NCBI GenBank assembly: GCA_034190875.2
Contig: CM067354.1
Location: 44,835,258 to 44,899,257, forward strand
Source: Urechis unicinctus
Taxonomy: Eukaryota; Annelida; Polychaeta; Xenopneusta; Urechidae
Length of the DNA: 64,000 nt
Reading direction: 5' to 3'
The notes beneath the pieces were generated by a model. The model searched no databases, was not told where the DNA came from, and worked only from the letters and a program-made list of their open reading frames with translations. How positions within the stretch are numbered: position 1 is the first letter of the stretch; each line of letters begins with the position of its first letter. Positions 10,811 through 20,427 of this stretch are shown one piece after another. Position numbers and translations under genes: made by a program.

Positions 10811-10918
10811 TATATATAAGTGGTTCGAATAAGGAATTTCCCATAAAACAGCAGCCGAATCACAGCACAAGTGCTGTGTTGAATCCAAGGGGCCGTCGCT
10901 CAAGCCAAACATCGCAAG
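10811..10918 (+). promoter_or_regulatory. Candidate TATA promoter and non-coding first exon of the GPCR gene
   Basis: TATATATAAG at 10811-10820 is followed about 100 bp later by a strong splice donor, CGCAAG|GTGAGT, after 10918. A good acceptor with a T-rich tract (TTTTGTGTTAG|ATACG) lies at 12972/12973, 116 bp before the GPCR start codon. Inference: transcription starts near 10843, exon 1 ends at 10918 and exon 2 carries the whole coding region. Confidence 0.4.
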
Positions 10919-11065
10919 GTGAGTTGAAACTAATCGTGTGACATATACGTTATTAGAAGAGGAGGTGAATATCGACTCAATTATGAATAAAGCATCTATA
11001 ATGTTATTTAGAAAGGCTTATTCACGCTTTTTGCTTGACTTGCTTCAATATATGGGCGCACTTCT

Positions 11066-11285
11066 GGTCATTTCGTGTGATTCATATTTTATTTCCTTAT
11101 TGTCTTGTTGATAAAATTAATTGATTGCGCCACTTTCCTTCCTAAGGATATGTGCGCACTTCTGGTGATTTAAATGCTTAATATTAGTTATTAAAGATGC
11201 TTTTTCATCGGTCATTTAGTGTGATTCGCATTTTATTTCCTTTTTGTCCTGTTGATAAAATTAGTTGATTGCACCACTTTCCTGC
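11066..11285. repeat. Direct duplication of ~72 bp
   Basis: Bases 11069-11139 and 11213-11284 match with a few substitutions (shared phrase TTGATAAAATTA). The surrounding GTGCGCACTTCTGGT motif also occurs twice (about 11055 and 11152). Confidence 0.8.
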
Positions 11286-11520
11286 TTCATATATTTCCAA
11301 ACCGATAATTTGTCGATATCAGCGTCTTGAAAACAGCTTTCGAACATTTATTTTTATACCAATGCAAACCAGTGGAGGACTAGTCGAGAATGCAATTCAA
11401 TCACAATTATCTCTCAAACTCTGCGTCGCGTGTCTAATAGTGTCTCACTTCCAATCAAAAGGGCCGAGGTCACCAATTGGACTCGATTTTACGGCTACCA
11501 TTGTCAAAAAGTAGCAGCGA

Positions 11521-12972
11521 ATCAGGTATTTATTTGGACATAAGATATGCGTTGCTTTTTTATTCTAGCGATTCAAAATTTGGCTTGGTACTATCAGCGA
11601 CAAACAAACGCTGATTGCTAATGGTGTCGAAAAGGTTATAGGGTCGTTCAAAACATGATAAATGACGAACTACTCTGCGCAAGGGTGTCATTCTGCATGA
11701 CGTCATTTTCAGTGGATAACTTGGAAAACACCATTGTTTGGACTGAGGATCTTTACTAATCTTAAGCAGACGCCGTGGTGATCTGCTACCCTAGATTAAT
11801 TCCACTCACACACCAGAATAATTAATTATCATCTGAAGAAAGTTTATTGACTTGTCATATTCCTGAGTTGAATATGTAAATCAGTATTTTACAGTTTGTG
11901 GTTTCATCTTGACTGGCCGACTTTGTCGCTGTCTTATTGTCCATCTTATCCGGCCATACAGGCCGTCCTTGTACTTTCATGTTTCTTTATTCTGTGTCTC
12001 ATCCCGTCATGCTTGACCATACTTGTACCTTTGATGTGTTCTAAATTGTATGTCTCATCCAGTCATGTGCGGTCACCTTGGTGCATTTTATGTTATTATC
12101 ATCCGGTCAGATTGGATTAACATATTGTAATAATGCGGAGGCGGGTTTGCCACCATCAGCCGAGATGGACCATACTCCTCGCATCCTCTGATTGGATGGA
12201 TGCGGTTTTATGTATATAAACACGAGCGAGATATCGTGGTACGGTTGAGGTGCGAGGCAGTCGGGACTCGAGGCTCAAAAACGGACTTGAACTATTTATC
12301 CCCAACCTTAGTACATAACAGACTGTTACCAACAAGTCTACAGTAGTTGATAGCTCACTCCTAGGTCGCGCACCCCTTCAGTCAGGCCATCAAATCCTCA
12401 AATTAGAGATGGGCAAATCTCACATTTTTTTCAAAAATGTGCCATTCTTTGCCATTTGTGGTGGGGATAAATAGTTCCCAAAGATTAGTGGCCCAATATA
12501 ATTTTGTTTGGTTGGTTAGACTTGGGGTGGAGTGCTTAAAAATAGATTCGAACTGCAGAAGGGGTGATATTTTTAAGAGGCTTTTCCGTGAAATTTCCAA
12601 GGAAAATGAATTTGTTCCAAATTGAAAATAACCGAGCGGAGCCCTTGGGATTGGATGTATGCTGCATTTGTGTGGCAAATCTGATAATTCATACAAAGCT
12701 ATAAGCTCAGCAGCAATATGTAAGAACTAGGTTGAATTACAGAAACAAAAGCACAACGACGCAAGGTCAGTTGGAAAGAGAAAAGGAGAGATGGGTGGTT
12801 CGGAACGCTGGAATATTGATAATTGCATATGATTCATTTGTGGTCGTAAAAAGTGCCACAAAGAACCCAAGCTGGTGTGAAACGATTCTTCTAGCAAAAG
12901 CAGATTTTAACTAAAACATTAGCAGACGGAATCTGCATTGTTTGAATCTAGTATTGCTTTGTTTTGTGTTAG
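11521..12972. other. Non-coding, with an isolated TATA-like promoter motif
   Basis: ATTGG at 12191 (inverted CCAAT) lies about 20 bp upstream of TATATAAA at 12213-12220, a promoter-like pair on the plus strand with no coding sequence attached. It could belong to a solo LTR or non-coding RNA. A minus-strand open frame at 12403-12696 has no recognised domain. Confidence 0.35.
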
Positions 12973-13088
12973 ATACGAAGTTTGACGCGCACAATCACCC
13001 ACAGGCCTTGCGTCAACAGTACTACAGGCGAAATCACTGGTTGATATGAGAGAGCGCCCAGCTAAAGCATAGGTATTGTTTCAAAAAT

Positions 13089-14222
13089 ATGGCAGAAGAA
13101 ACAACTCGTGATGAAGTCACCACAGGCAGTCTGACACAATCGGAAGGCATTACTGGTGTCAGCAACTCGTTATTTATCACTCGTCTACAATCAGTTACTC
13201 GCAACCTCAATTGGTATCTCGGGGTCATCATTCTTGTCATTGGCATATTTGGTAACCTTCTTTCTATCATGGTATTTCGCCGCCCTCTCATGCGTCGACT
13301 TCCGCTATCTAACTTTTTGACCTATTTGGCAGTGACCGATCTTCTGTTGGTCGTTTTCGGACATGGCATAAGCTCGTTTCCAGACTACACTGTGAATTTC
13401 GATGTTTTCTCTCTGACGCCATGGGCCTGCAAACTGTGGTATCTGGTAATTCCATCTCTTCGCACGCTATCATCTTTGATTGTTTCAGGCCTTTCAGTGG
13501 AACGCTGTGTGGCCATCAAAAGTCCTCTCAAGCTACTGACACACCAGGCGTGGGGGCGATGGGGGGCCCTCATTTTTGTAGGCTCTGTATTCATGGCGGC
13601 TCTGATCTATAATATCCATGCCTTTTTTGTATTTGACCTGCAAGACGACTTCCGCGACGGTCATTTGGTTCATCGTTGTAACCCTATCCATGGCACGAAC
13701 TTAGTTTTCGTGGCTTATATAAGACCAGTTGTATCGGTGGTAATAAACTGCTTGTTGCCATTTGCTGTTATCCTCATATGTAATATTCTCATTGCTGTTG
13801 AGCTTAGACGATCCACGGCTCTCATTGGTCCATTTCAAGGTCAATCGTATGGAAGAGACACCCGGTCTGTGCTTATTACACAATTGGTTGTAAGTTTTGT
13901 CTTTGTCCTTCTTAACATTCCTATCAATACGGCCATGATTCTCACCCGAATCTACCCAGCTGGATATTGGTGGAGCACCCCCAAGCTAGCTGCCAGCAGT
14001 GAATTCCTTTGGTCCTTTGCTCTCAACACCCTTTACTTGAACTCGGCGATCAACTTTTTCCTTTATGTTGTTAGTGGCAATGCTTACCGCCGAGAGCTGG
14101 CTCTGACCTTGTGTGGGCCATTCCGCTGCCATTCTTCGAAATATCTCGATAAGGAGACTTCTGAATTCAAATCTACTACTGGAAAATCAAGAATCACAGG
14201 AAATACGGAGGAATCTTGCTAA
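13089..14222 (+). CDS. Rhodopsin-like G protein-coupled receptor (orphan, peptide-receptor-like)
   Basis: A 377-residue single-exon receptor with seven hydrophobic segments (about 42-64, 75-95, 112-135, 156-175, 210-235, 261-285, 305-327). Class A landmarks are GN (55-56) in TM1, LAVTD (80-84) in TM2, Cys114 at the start of TM3 and its partner Cys197 in loop 2, Pro224 in TM5, Pro278 in TM6, and NSAINFFLY (318-326) in TM7 in place of NPxxY. The DRY box is ERC (138-140). This TM7 form followed by SGNAYRREL resembles invertebrate neuropeptide receptors of the FMRFamide/thyrotropin-releasing-type group; the ligand cannot be told. The short N-terminus has no signal peptide. The start is the first ATG, with stops upstream. 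Confidence 0.93.
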   Translation: MAEETTRDEVTTGSLTQSEGITGVSNSLFITRLQSVTRNLNWYLGVIILVIGIFGNLLSIMVFRRPLMRRLPLSNFLTYLAVTDLLLVVFGHGISSFPDYTVNFDVFSLTPWACKLWYLVIPSLRTLSSLIVSGLSVERCVAIKSPLKLLTHQAWGRWGALIFVGSVFMAALIYNIHAFFVFDLQDDFRDGHLVHRCNPIHGTNLVFVAYIRPVVSVVINCLLPFAVILICNILIAVELRRSTALIGPFQGQSYGRDTRSVLITQLVVSFVFVLLNIPINTAMILTRIYPAGYWWSTPKLAASSEFLWSFALNTLYLNSAINFFLYVVSGNAYRRELALTLCGPFRCHSSKYLDKETSEFKSTTGKSRITGNTEESC

Positions 14223-14636
14223 GATCATTTTCAAGTATTCTCATTTGGAAGCTGAGTCTATATTTCCATAATTGATTATTGCAAATTTTGTGTTTTGACT
14301 CAAGCGTTATATATAATTTTTTTCGTTTGCGCAATCACCTGCTGTAATTGGGCATATGACTGACCTCAATTTTACAAATAAGTTGAGAAAGGTAAAGTTT
14401 AACACAACTAATGCTCAATAAGCAAAATGTTCGAACATTTATATTCTTAATAATTATTTAAAGTATCAATTCGTTTAATACAAGTAAATGCATGTTGAGA
14501 ATGAAATGATGTGATATTCACAATTATTCCGTATAGTGTTGTATTTTGTCGTTGTACGTAGATTTTTAAACGAAATTTGTGTTAATGAATCAGCTAGCTC
14601 GATATACTCAACAGAATTTGTTGATAATTTAGTTTT
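14223..14636. other. 3' flank of the GPCR gene
   Basis: AT-rich, no ORF. No canonical AATAAA was found close to the stop, so the 3' end of the transcript is not defined. Confidence 0.4.
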
Positions 14637-15272
14637 AATGCTCGAGTACTATTATGTATATCAGACTACTTTCTATTACAGGTATCATATTTAATGCTCG
14701 AGTACTATCATGTATATCAGACTACTTTCTATTGTAGGTATCATATTAAATGCTTGTATACTATTATGTATATCAGTCTACTTTCTATTACAGGTATCAT
14801 ATTTAATGCTTGTATGCCATTATGTATATCAGTCTACTTTCTATTATAGGTATCATATTTAATGCTTGTATGCTATTATGTATATCAGTCTACTTTCTAT
14901 TATAGGTATCATATTTAATGCTTGTATTCTGTTATGTATATCAGTCTACTTTCTATTATAAGTATCATATTTAATGCTTGTATGCTATTATGTATATCGG
15001 TCTACTTTCTATTATAGGTATCATATTTAATGCTTGTATGCTATTATGTATATCAGTCTACTTTCTATTATATGTATCATATTTAATGCTTGTATTCTGT
15101 TATGTATATCAGTCTACTTTCTATTATAAGTATCATATTTAATGCTTGTATGCTATTATGTATATCAGTCTACTTTCTATTATAGGTATCAGATTTAATG
15201 CTTGTATTCTATTATGTATATCAGTCTACTTTCTATTATAGGTATCATATTTAATGCTTGTATGCTATTAGA
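14637..15272. repeat. 56-bp minisatellite, about 11 copies
   Basis: Unit contains TATGTATATCAGTCTACTTT and GGTATCATATTTAATGC. Period is 56 bp (for example 14682, 14738, 14794). Early units carry GCTCGAGTACT where later ones have GCTTGTATGCT. Confidence 0.95.
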
Positions 15273-16922
15273 AGTATCAGTCTTGGTGTATTGCTGTGTC
15301 CTGTTATATATATATCTGCCCTTATGCTCCTTGAGCAAAGAGCCATTTTGTTTTGGATCTTATCAATTGTCATGAACCTTTTTCTCATCACCTGTTCTCA
15401 CACATATCACTGTCACATGGTAGAAAGACAGCTCATGTGAGATGAAGAAGTGTATGGTAAAATCAAACTCTGCTGTCAAACCGTGTCCTTTTGGGGAATT
15501 TAGTCGATATCTCGAAGCAGATTTTGGGTTCCAGATATCAAGTAAGATGAATTTAATTTGTCTTAATTATTTGTTGTACTTCTGTTATATATTGCTCTTA
15601 TTGTAGATTTCCAGTGAAGCGTTTCCCAAATGTTTTCCTCTCCGGTGGTTGATTGTGTGTATAATTTAAGTTTTCGAATATAGCAGGAAAAGAGCTTAAG
15701 CCTGAACGGGGACTCGGACATACAGTGGATACTTGTTGTTGTATTCTTTTACGTGTGTAATGTTCAACTTGCTCATTGTGTCATTTTGCATGAATTGTTA
15801 GAACTATTTGACCGGCTATCGAGGGTGCAAAGTTTCACTGCTGTAAAATTTTCCAGGTTTCAATCCAATTGTGCTTTTCCAAGCTGCAACATTCTTATAA
15901 TATAGACATTGAAATTTAGTCACAGATACATCATCGACAGTAGCCATGTAGATACATGGTAAGTAACAATGATAATTTGGCCATGTTCATTTGATCCTCT
16001 AGGTTTCAAGCATCGATCTTATATAATATAAGAAATGAAGAAAAGTAACAATAAACAAGCATAATTATATCTTAGAGATTTGTAGTGATTTCGTAAATGT
16101 GAGATTTGCTGAAAATCGACGCTTTCATTAAGGTACACATCCATCCCATTGACCCATGCTTATCAACCAACGTGATACTGATATGCAAACCGAACCATCC
16201 TGGAACCGGTCGTTATGGGAACTCAAACCAGTAAATGCGATCATATCACATAATATCACTTCAAATTAAGTCATAATTCACATCACACAATACTTGTTAC
16301 ATTGTGACATTAACTACATATCCACAAAAAGACGTCAAACTTGATCATAATAACCACGTTTTACATGGCGAAATGGAGACATTGTTTCACATGACGTAAA
16401 TTCCCCATATTACTAATGAGTTGAGGAAGATCACCTTTAAGCGAATTTGTATATAAAGCAACCATTACACTTAATCCAAGAGAGTTATATTAGAATTTGT
16501 AGCATGACATATTTTTGACATAAATATGCTGCGTGGTCATTATAAGAGTACATATTGATATTCTGTCACATAGCGTAAGTTGCTTGCAGTTATCGTTATA
16601 AATGGGATGTTTATAACTAACCCAAAAATTCACATAACATCCTAATGTGGAAAAATCAAATAAGCTTCAAAAGATAAATATTCGAAATAATAATTGCTAA
16701 CCTGTTTTGGAATGCTGTTACTTGCAATTGAATAATGTACCGTGAGTAACATCAAAGGAAAATGATGCAATGATCATTATTCAAAATAGTAAAATATACA
16801 TTTTGGACACTCATCCCCCCCCCCCCCTAAAACTAGGCATTTCAATACATGTTTTATTTCTAACTTAAATGAACTTGCCAAAAACTGCATTTTCTCGGCT
16901 TTTTCAATTATTCCATCCCAAA
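15273..16922. other. Non-coding region
   Basis: AT-rich, no supported gene. A C-homopolymer of about 13 bases lies near 16816. Confidence 0.45.
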
Positions 16923-18581
16923 TCAAGGCCAATCGAAAATGATCCCAATAATCGGAATGATTGCAAGATAGGTAAAAACCAGATAATTAGAGCTGTTACA
17001 AAGATCTGTTGAGCAGCATAATCTCTCAATGCCGCCTTCGCCAGTCAGAGGTGTACAATAACCATCGATACATCTTCTTCCTGTGTGTCTTGCACTAAAC
17101 ATGGTCACCAGCATTTCCTTCTGAAACAACATACAAATCCCTTTGCTGTGCTAATAAAAAATTCGATAGAAATATAGATATTTGCTCAGGTATAAAGTGG
17201 GTTCTTACCACACAATAACCACGGCAGTATTCGGTCACCGGGGCTCGGACAAGAGACTCGAAGTTTTCTTCATGACAAGGTTCGCCGTTAGAGCTGTTGC
17301 ACGCGTAACATAGAACCCAACCAGTGGATTTCGAAGTGATGTTCACAGAATAAATCTCGTGTTCTTGCGGTGTGGTGTAAGTATCAGTCAAATTTGACGT
17401 CACCCTGGAAGCGGTTTTCCCCTGGCTTGACGTACTACCAAAAGATACGGGGTCTACTTTCATAGTACTTGAAAAATCGTCTCGTCCCCCCTTTTTATCA
17501 GCGACTCCTATGGACTCGCTATAGCTATTTTCTTTGAAAACACTAATTGTTTCTCTATTAGCATCTACGGAAGCCCCCGCAAACCTGATATCGGTTGTCA
17601 TCGAAACTAAACTGGTACTTTTATAAGCATTAACGTCTGCATGGTTAGAGGAATCACCAGCACTATACACAAGTGTCTCTCTGTCGTAAATAGCACCGAT
17701 TGTCAGCGTAGCCCGCTCTTTCTCTGTTGAGAGGGAAGCAAGACGCGTCCCCGCATCACTGGGGGCTTTGTTGGCTTTTGTTGCCCTATTATCGTCACTA
17801 AATTTACTAATTGGATGAAACCATATAATTGATTGATCTTTTTCGCCCATGGAGGTTTTGTGTGTTATACTCGTTCTCCGGGTCATCGCAGCGGTCGTGA
17901 AAGCGTCGCTGATATCACCGGTGGATGGTGATGTTGACAATCTGTCATTTTCTCCGTTTGTTTCAGAAGTGTAACTCGCTTTGTCCTTATTTGATGACGT
18001 CGATTGAAACCCACCAAATTGGCTTTGTCCCGTTATTTCCTGTGGTATTTCAAGTAATGGTGTATTCTGGACGTCTCTAGGGCCAGTGTTACTTTCACTT
18101 GTCCCCTGAACTGAAAATGGCTGCGAGTTCGTCGTTTTCCCGTCGTTTTCTTGTCGTTCCATTGGTGAAGTCAATGTCTTTGAGGGAAAGCCATTTTTCT
18201 CTATACTCCCATAACCAACATTTAAAGTGGTCACTTTGAGTTCATTATCTGTAATTTCCACTGTTGTTTGAGTCAAAACTGGGTCGATAAGTAGATGCGT
18301 TGAAGCTTTCCATGAATTTCTATTTACTCCTGAGTCAACGAATGTCTCCGTGTGTGTACCTGTGATAATTTCTCCATCTCCTCTTAATGTTGAGTTCAAA
18401 GCATATTCGTCAGAACTTACGTTAGTTGTATTTATTTCAGTATCATTCTGTCTAGTTATGGTAAGGTTAGCGTTAGCCCTGTCCAACGCAGCATTCTGCT
18501 CCACGTAGCTAGTCTCCTGACTGGCATATATCTCCGGGGCGATTGTTGGCCCGTTATCCGATGACGTCATCGCGAGATGTC
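16923..18581 (-). CDS. Mucin-like Ly6/uPAR (LU) domain protein, GPI-anchored; 5' exon not found
   Basis: Two exons are supported on the minus strand: 18581-17209 (457 codons, after an acceptor TTAGTTCCAG at 18582) and 17120-16923 (65 codons plus stop), joined across an 88-bp intron with donor GTAAGAA and acceptor TTGTTTCAG. The first is Ser/Thr-rich with many N-glycosylation sites, a likely extended O-glycosylated stalk. Its end and exon 2 together give an LU three-finger domain: CYAC...C...C..GYC, then RRC..GYC, and the family signature CCSTDLCN, ten cysteines in all. The C-terminus is hydrophobic (LVFTYLAIIPIIGIIF), as in GPI-anchor signals. The exon starts in phase 1 with HLAMTSS, so a signal-peptide exon must lie upstream; I could not identify it. 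Confidence 0.8.
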
Positions 18582-18589
18582 CTGGAACT

Positions 18590-19774
18590 AATAAAATAAT
18601 TTAGTGCCAGAAAGAGCAACCTCGCCCCCTCTCACATAAAAAAGATGCCGGGATATTTAAAATCGCCAGCGTAATTAACGAAGAAGTATATCGATGGGTC
18701 CATTTAACAAAGATTTGATATATCGATGGTCCCATTTTTCTCACTTTTGGTTGCTCTAGATGTGTGTCAGGTTATTTGCCACATGGAGACTCATCCCCAC
18801 CCATTTGATGGGAGTGAACTTACCCCCCCCCCCCCCTCACCCCCACACAAACCCCGTGGGGAAGAGGCGGACTTGCAACGGATAATGCCCTTAGCTGCTT
18901 CGTTACGGGATGGAAGTGGTAGAATGAAGGCAAGGCACTCGCCCCTGGTGTTTTGATGATCTGATGCCACCTTAGGGGCGAGGGTCCGTATGGCAGAATC
19001 TTTAAGGATGTATACAAATATGCTCCCTCTCGCAATGCAGACAAGGGACAGTTAAAATAATATGCATTATCATATCCATAAATGTCGCATCATCAATCTT
19101 TCCTAGAGTGCAACAACAATCATACTCCTTAATCAACAGAATCAACGTTCCAGTGGGCGGATGTGAGAGATCGTAAGTAGTAAATAGCGCGGAGCTGTCA
19201 GAGGCGGAGTTTCTTTGCCTAGGTAGAATGTAGCTCTTTCGAACTAAGTACGGGAGTAATGCATGCACTCCCTCTTAGTGATAAATAGAACCTGACGTTG
19301 GTCCAAATATCTTGTTATAACAAGATCTTGGGTTGGTCTACTGGGCTAGTAGAATGCCGGTATCGGCTAGAGTGTCATAGTTTGATACGTAATTTGGCGG
19401 GCGTTTGCTGTAAACGAATTATTTGCTCAATATCCTATGTCACCGGGCAACAAAATCATCTGTTTTGTATTGATACTATCTTCTATCAATATTGACCGGT
19501 AAGAGCTCCAGAACGATTTGATTTATCTTGCAAATGACTGTCGAGATACATCGTTGCTTTGTGAGCGATAAAATAAGGTGTTGTCATTGACATTACTGGG
19601 ATCGGGTGTTATTTCCGGGTAACTCCACTTTCATTAGCGGAAATTAAGGCTTGCCTGTCAAGGTCTAAGCTAAGTTCCGGCTACTCAAAAACCCTTCTCG
19701 TCCCTAGCCCATCATCATCATGATATATTAAGACAAGCAAACCATCCTGTGGCACAAACCATCCACTGATGCAA
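18590..19774. other. 5' flank/intron of the LU-domain gene and non-coding DNA
   Basis: A signal-peptide exon for the LU gene is expected here or further up, but none is convincing. A C-rich run lies at 18822-18842. No other gene is supported. Confidence 0.35.
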
Positions 19775-19779
19775 TTATC
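19775..19779. other. Target-site duplication, left copy
   Basis: ATTAT directly abuts the left terminus; the same five bases follow the right terminus at 25350-25354. Confidence 0.7.
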
Positions 19780-19868
19780 AGGTTGGGGATCACCGCAGAT
19801 TGACGTGTCCCTTAATCGAAGGACGTACCTTGATCAACGTACGCCGTACTTCGATCGACGGTCGGACA
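19780..19868 (+). repeat. Left terminal inverted repeat
   Basis: About 88 bp matching the reverse complement of 25262-25349, with one 2-bp indel and a few substitutions. Inside it are iterated, partly palindromic motifs (CGTACCTTGATCAACGTACG, CCGTACTTCGATCGACGG) that look like repeated protein-binding sites. Confidence 0.9.
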
Positions 19869-20244
19869 AGATCAGTTCATCTATTCAGAGGGTGCTTTAG
19901 TTTATCTCCGTTATTTTTTCTTACAGCACATTTTATTGGTCAACCGTTATTTTGACTCCGTTCCGGACATATTTAGCTATATTTAGAATGCGAAATTCCC
20001 TACCTACGTCATTTTGGGAGTGCCCATCAGCTGGCGGTATGTCAACACACGAGATCATTTCCCGATTTTCGCGTCTTTGTTTCATCGTATCTTCTTTTCA
20101 TCAGACAGATGGGTATTGATTTTTGTTTCTCCCGATAGAATAATCATTCCTCTAGTGTTTCAAAGTAATTTAAATCAAATCGTATGTCCGCAACTTTAGA
20201 TAATTAGTAAATTGTAAGTATAGCTGTCGTGCAAATGTCGCCGT

Positions 20245-20290
20245 ACGTTAAACAAAGGACGATGGCGTACTTAAATCGAGGTCTGGTAAA
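20245..20290. repeat. Left subterminal repeat
   Basis: CGTACTTAAATCGAGG and neighbouring CGTACGTTAAACAAAGGACG resemble the motif units of the TIR (CGTAC-TT-ATCGA). A similar block lies near the other end at 24847-24895, so the element has paired subterminal motifs, possible accessory binding sites. Confidence 0.5.
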
Positions 20291-20427
20291 TAAGAGTCTC
20301 AACACTGTATTTGCTTCATTTGAGTTTTTTATTGACCAAATTCACACATGAAAAAAGTCTGTGCAATAATGAATAATATAATTGTGTTCTAGAACTAAAG
20401 TACAAATGCCAACACTGAACCAAGGAA

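Noticed and set aside
12403-12696. 97-codon minus-strand frame
   Set aside because: No domain, no start or splice context, in AT-rich DNA; treated as chance.
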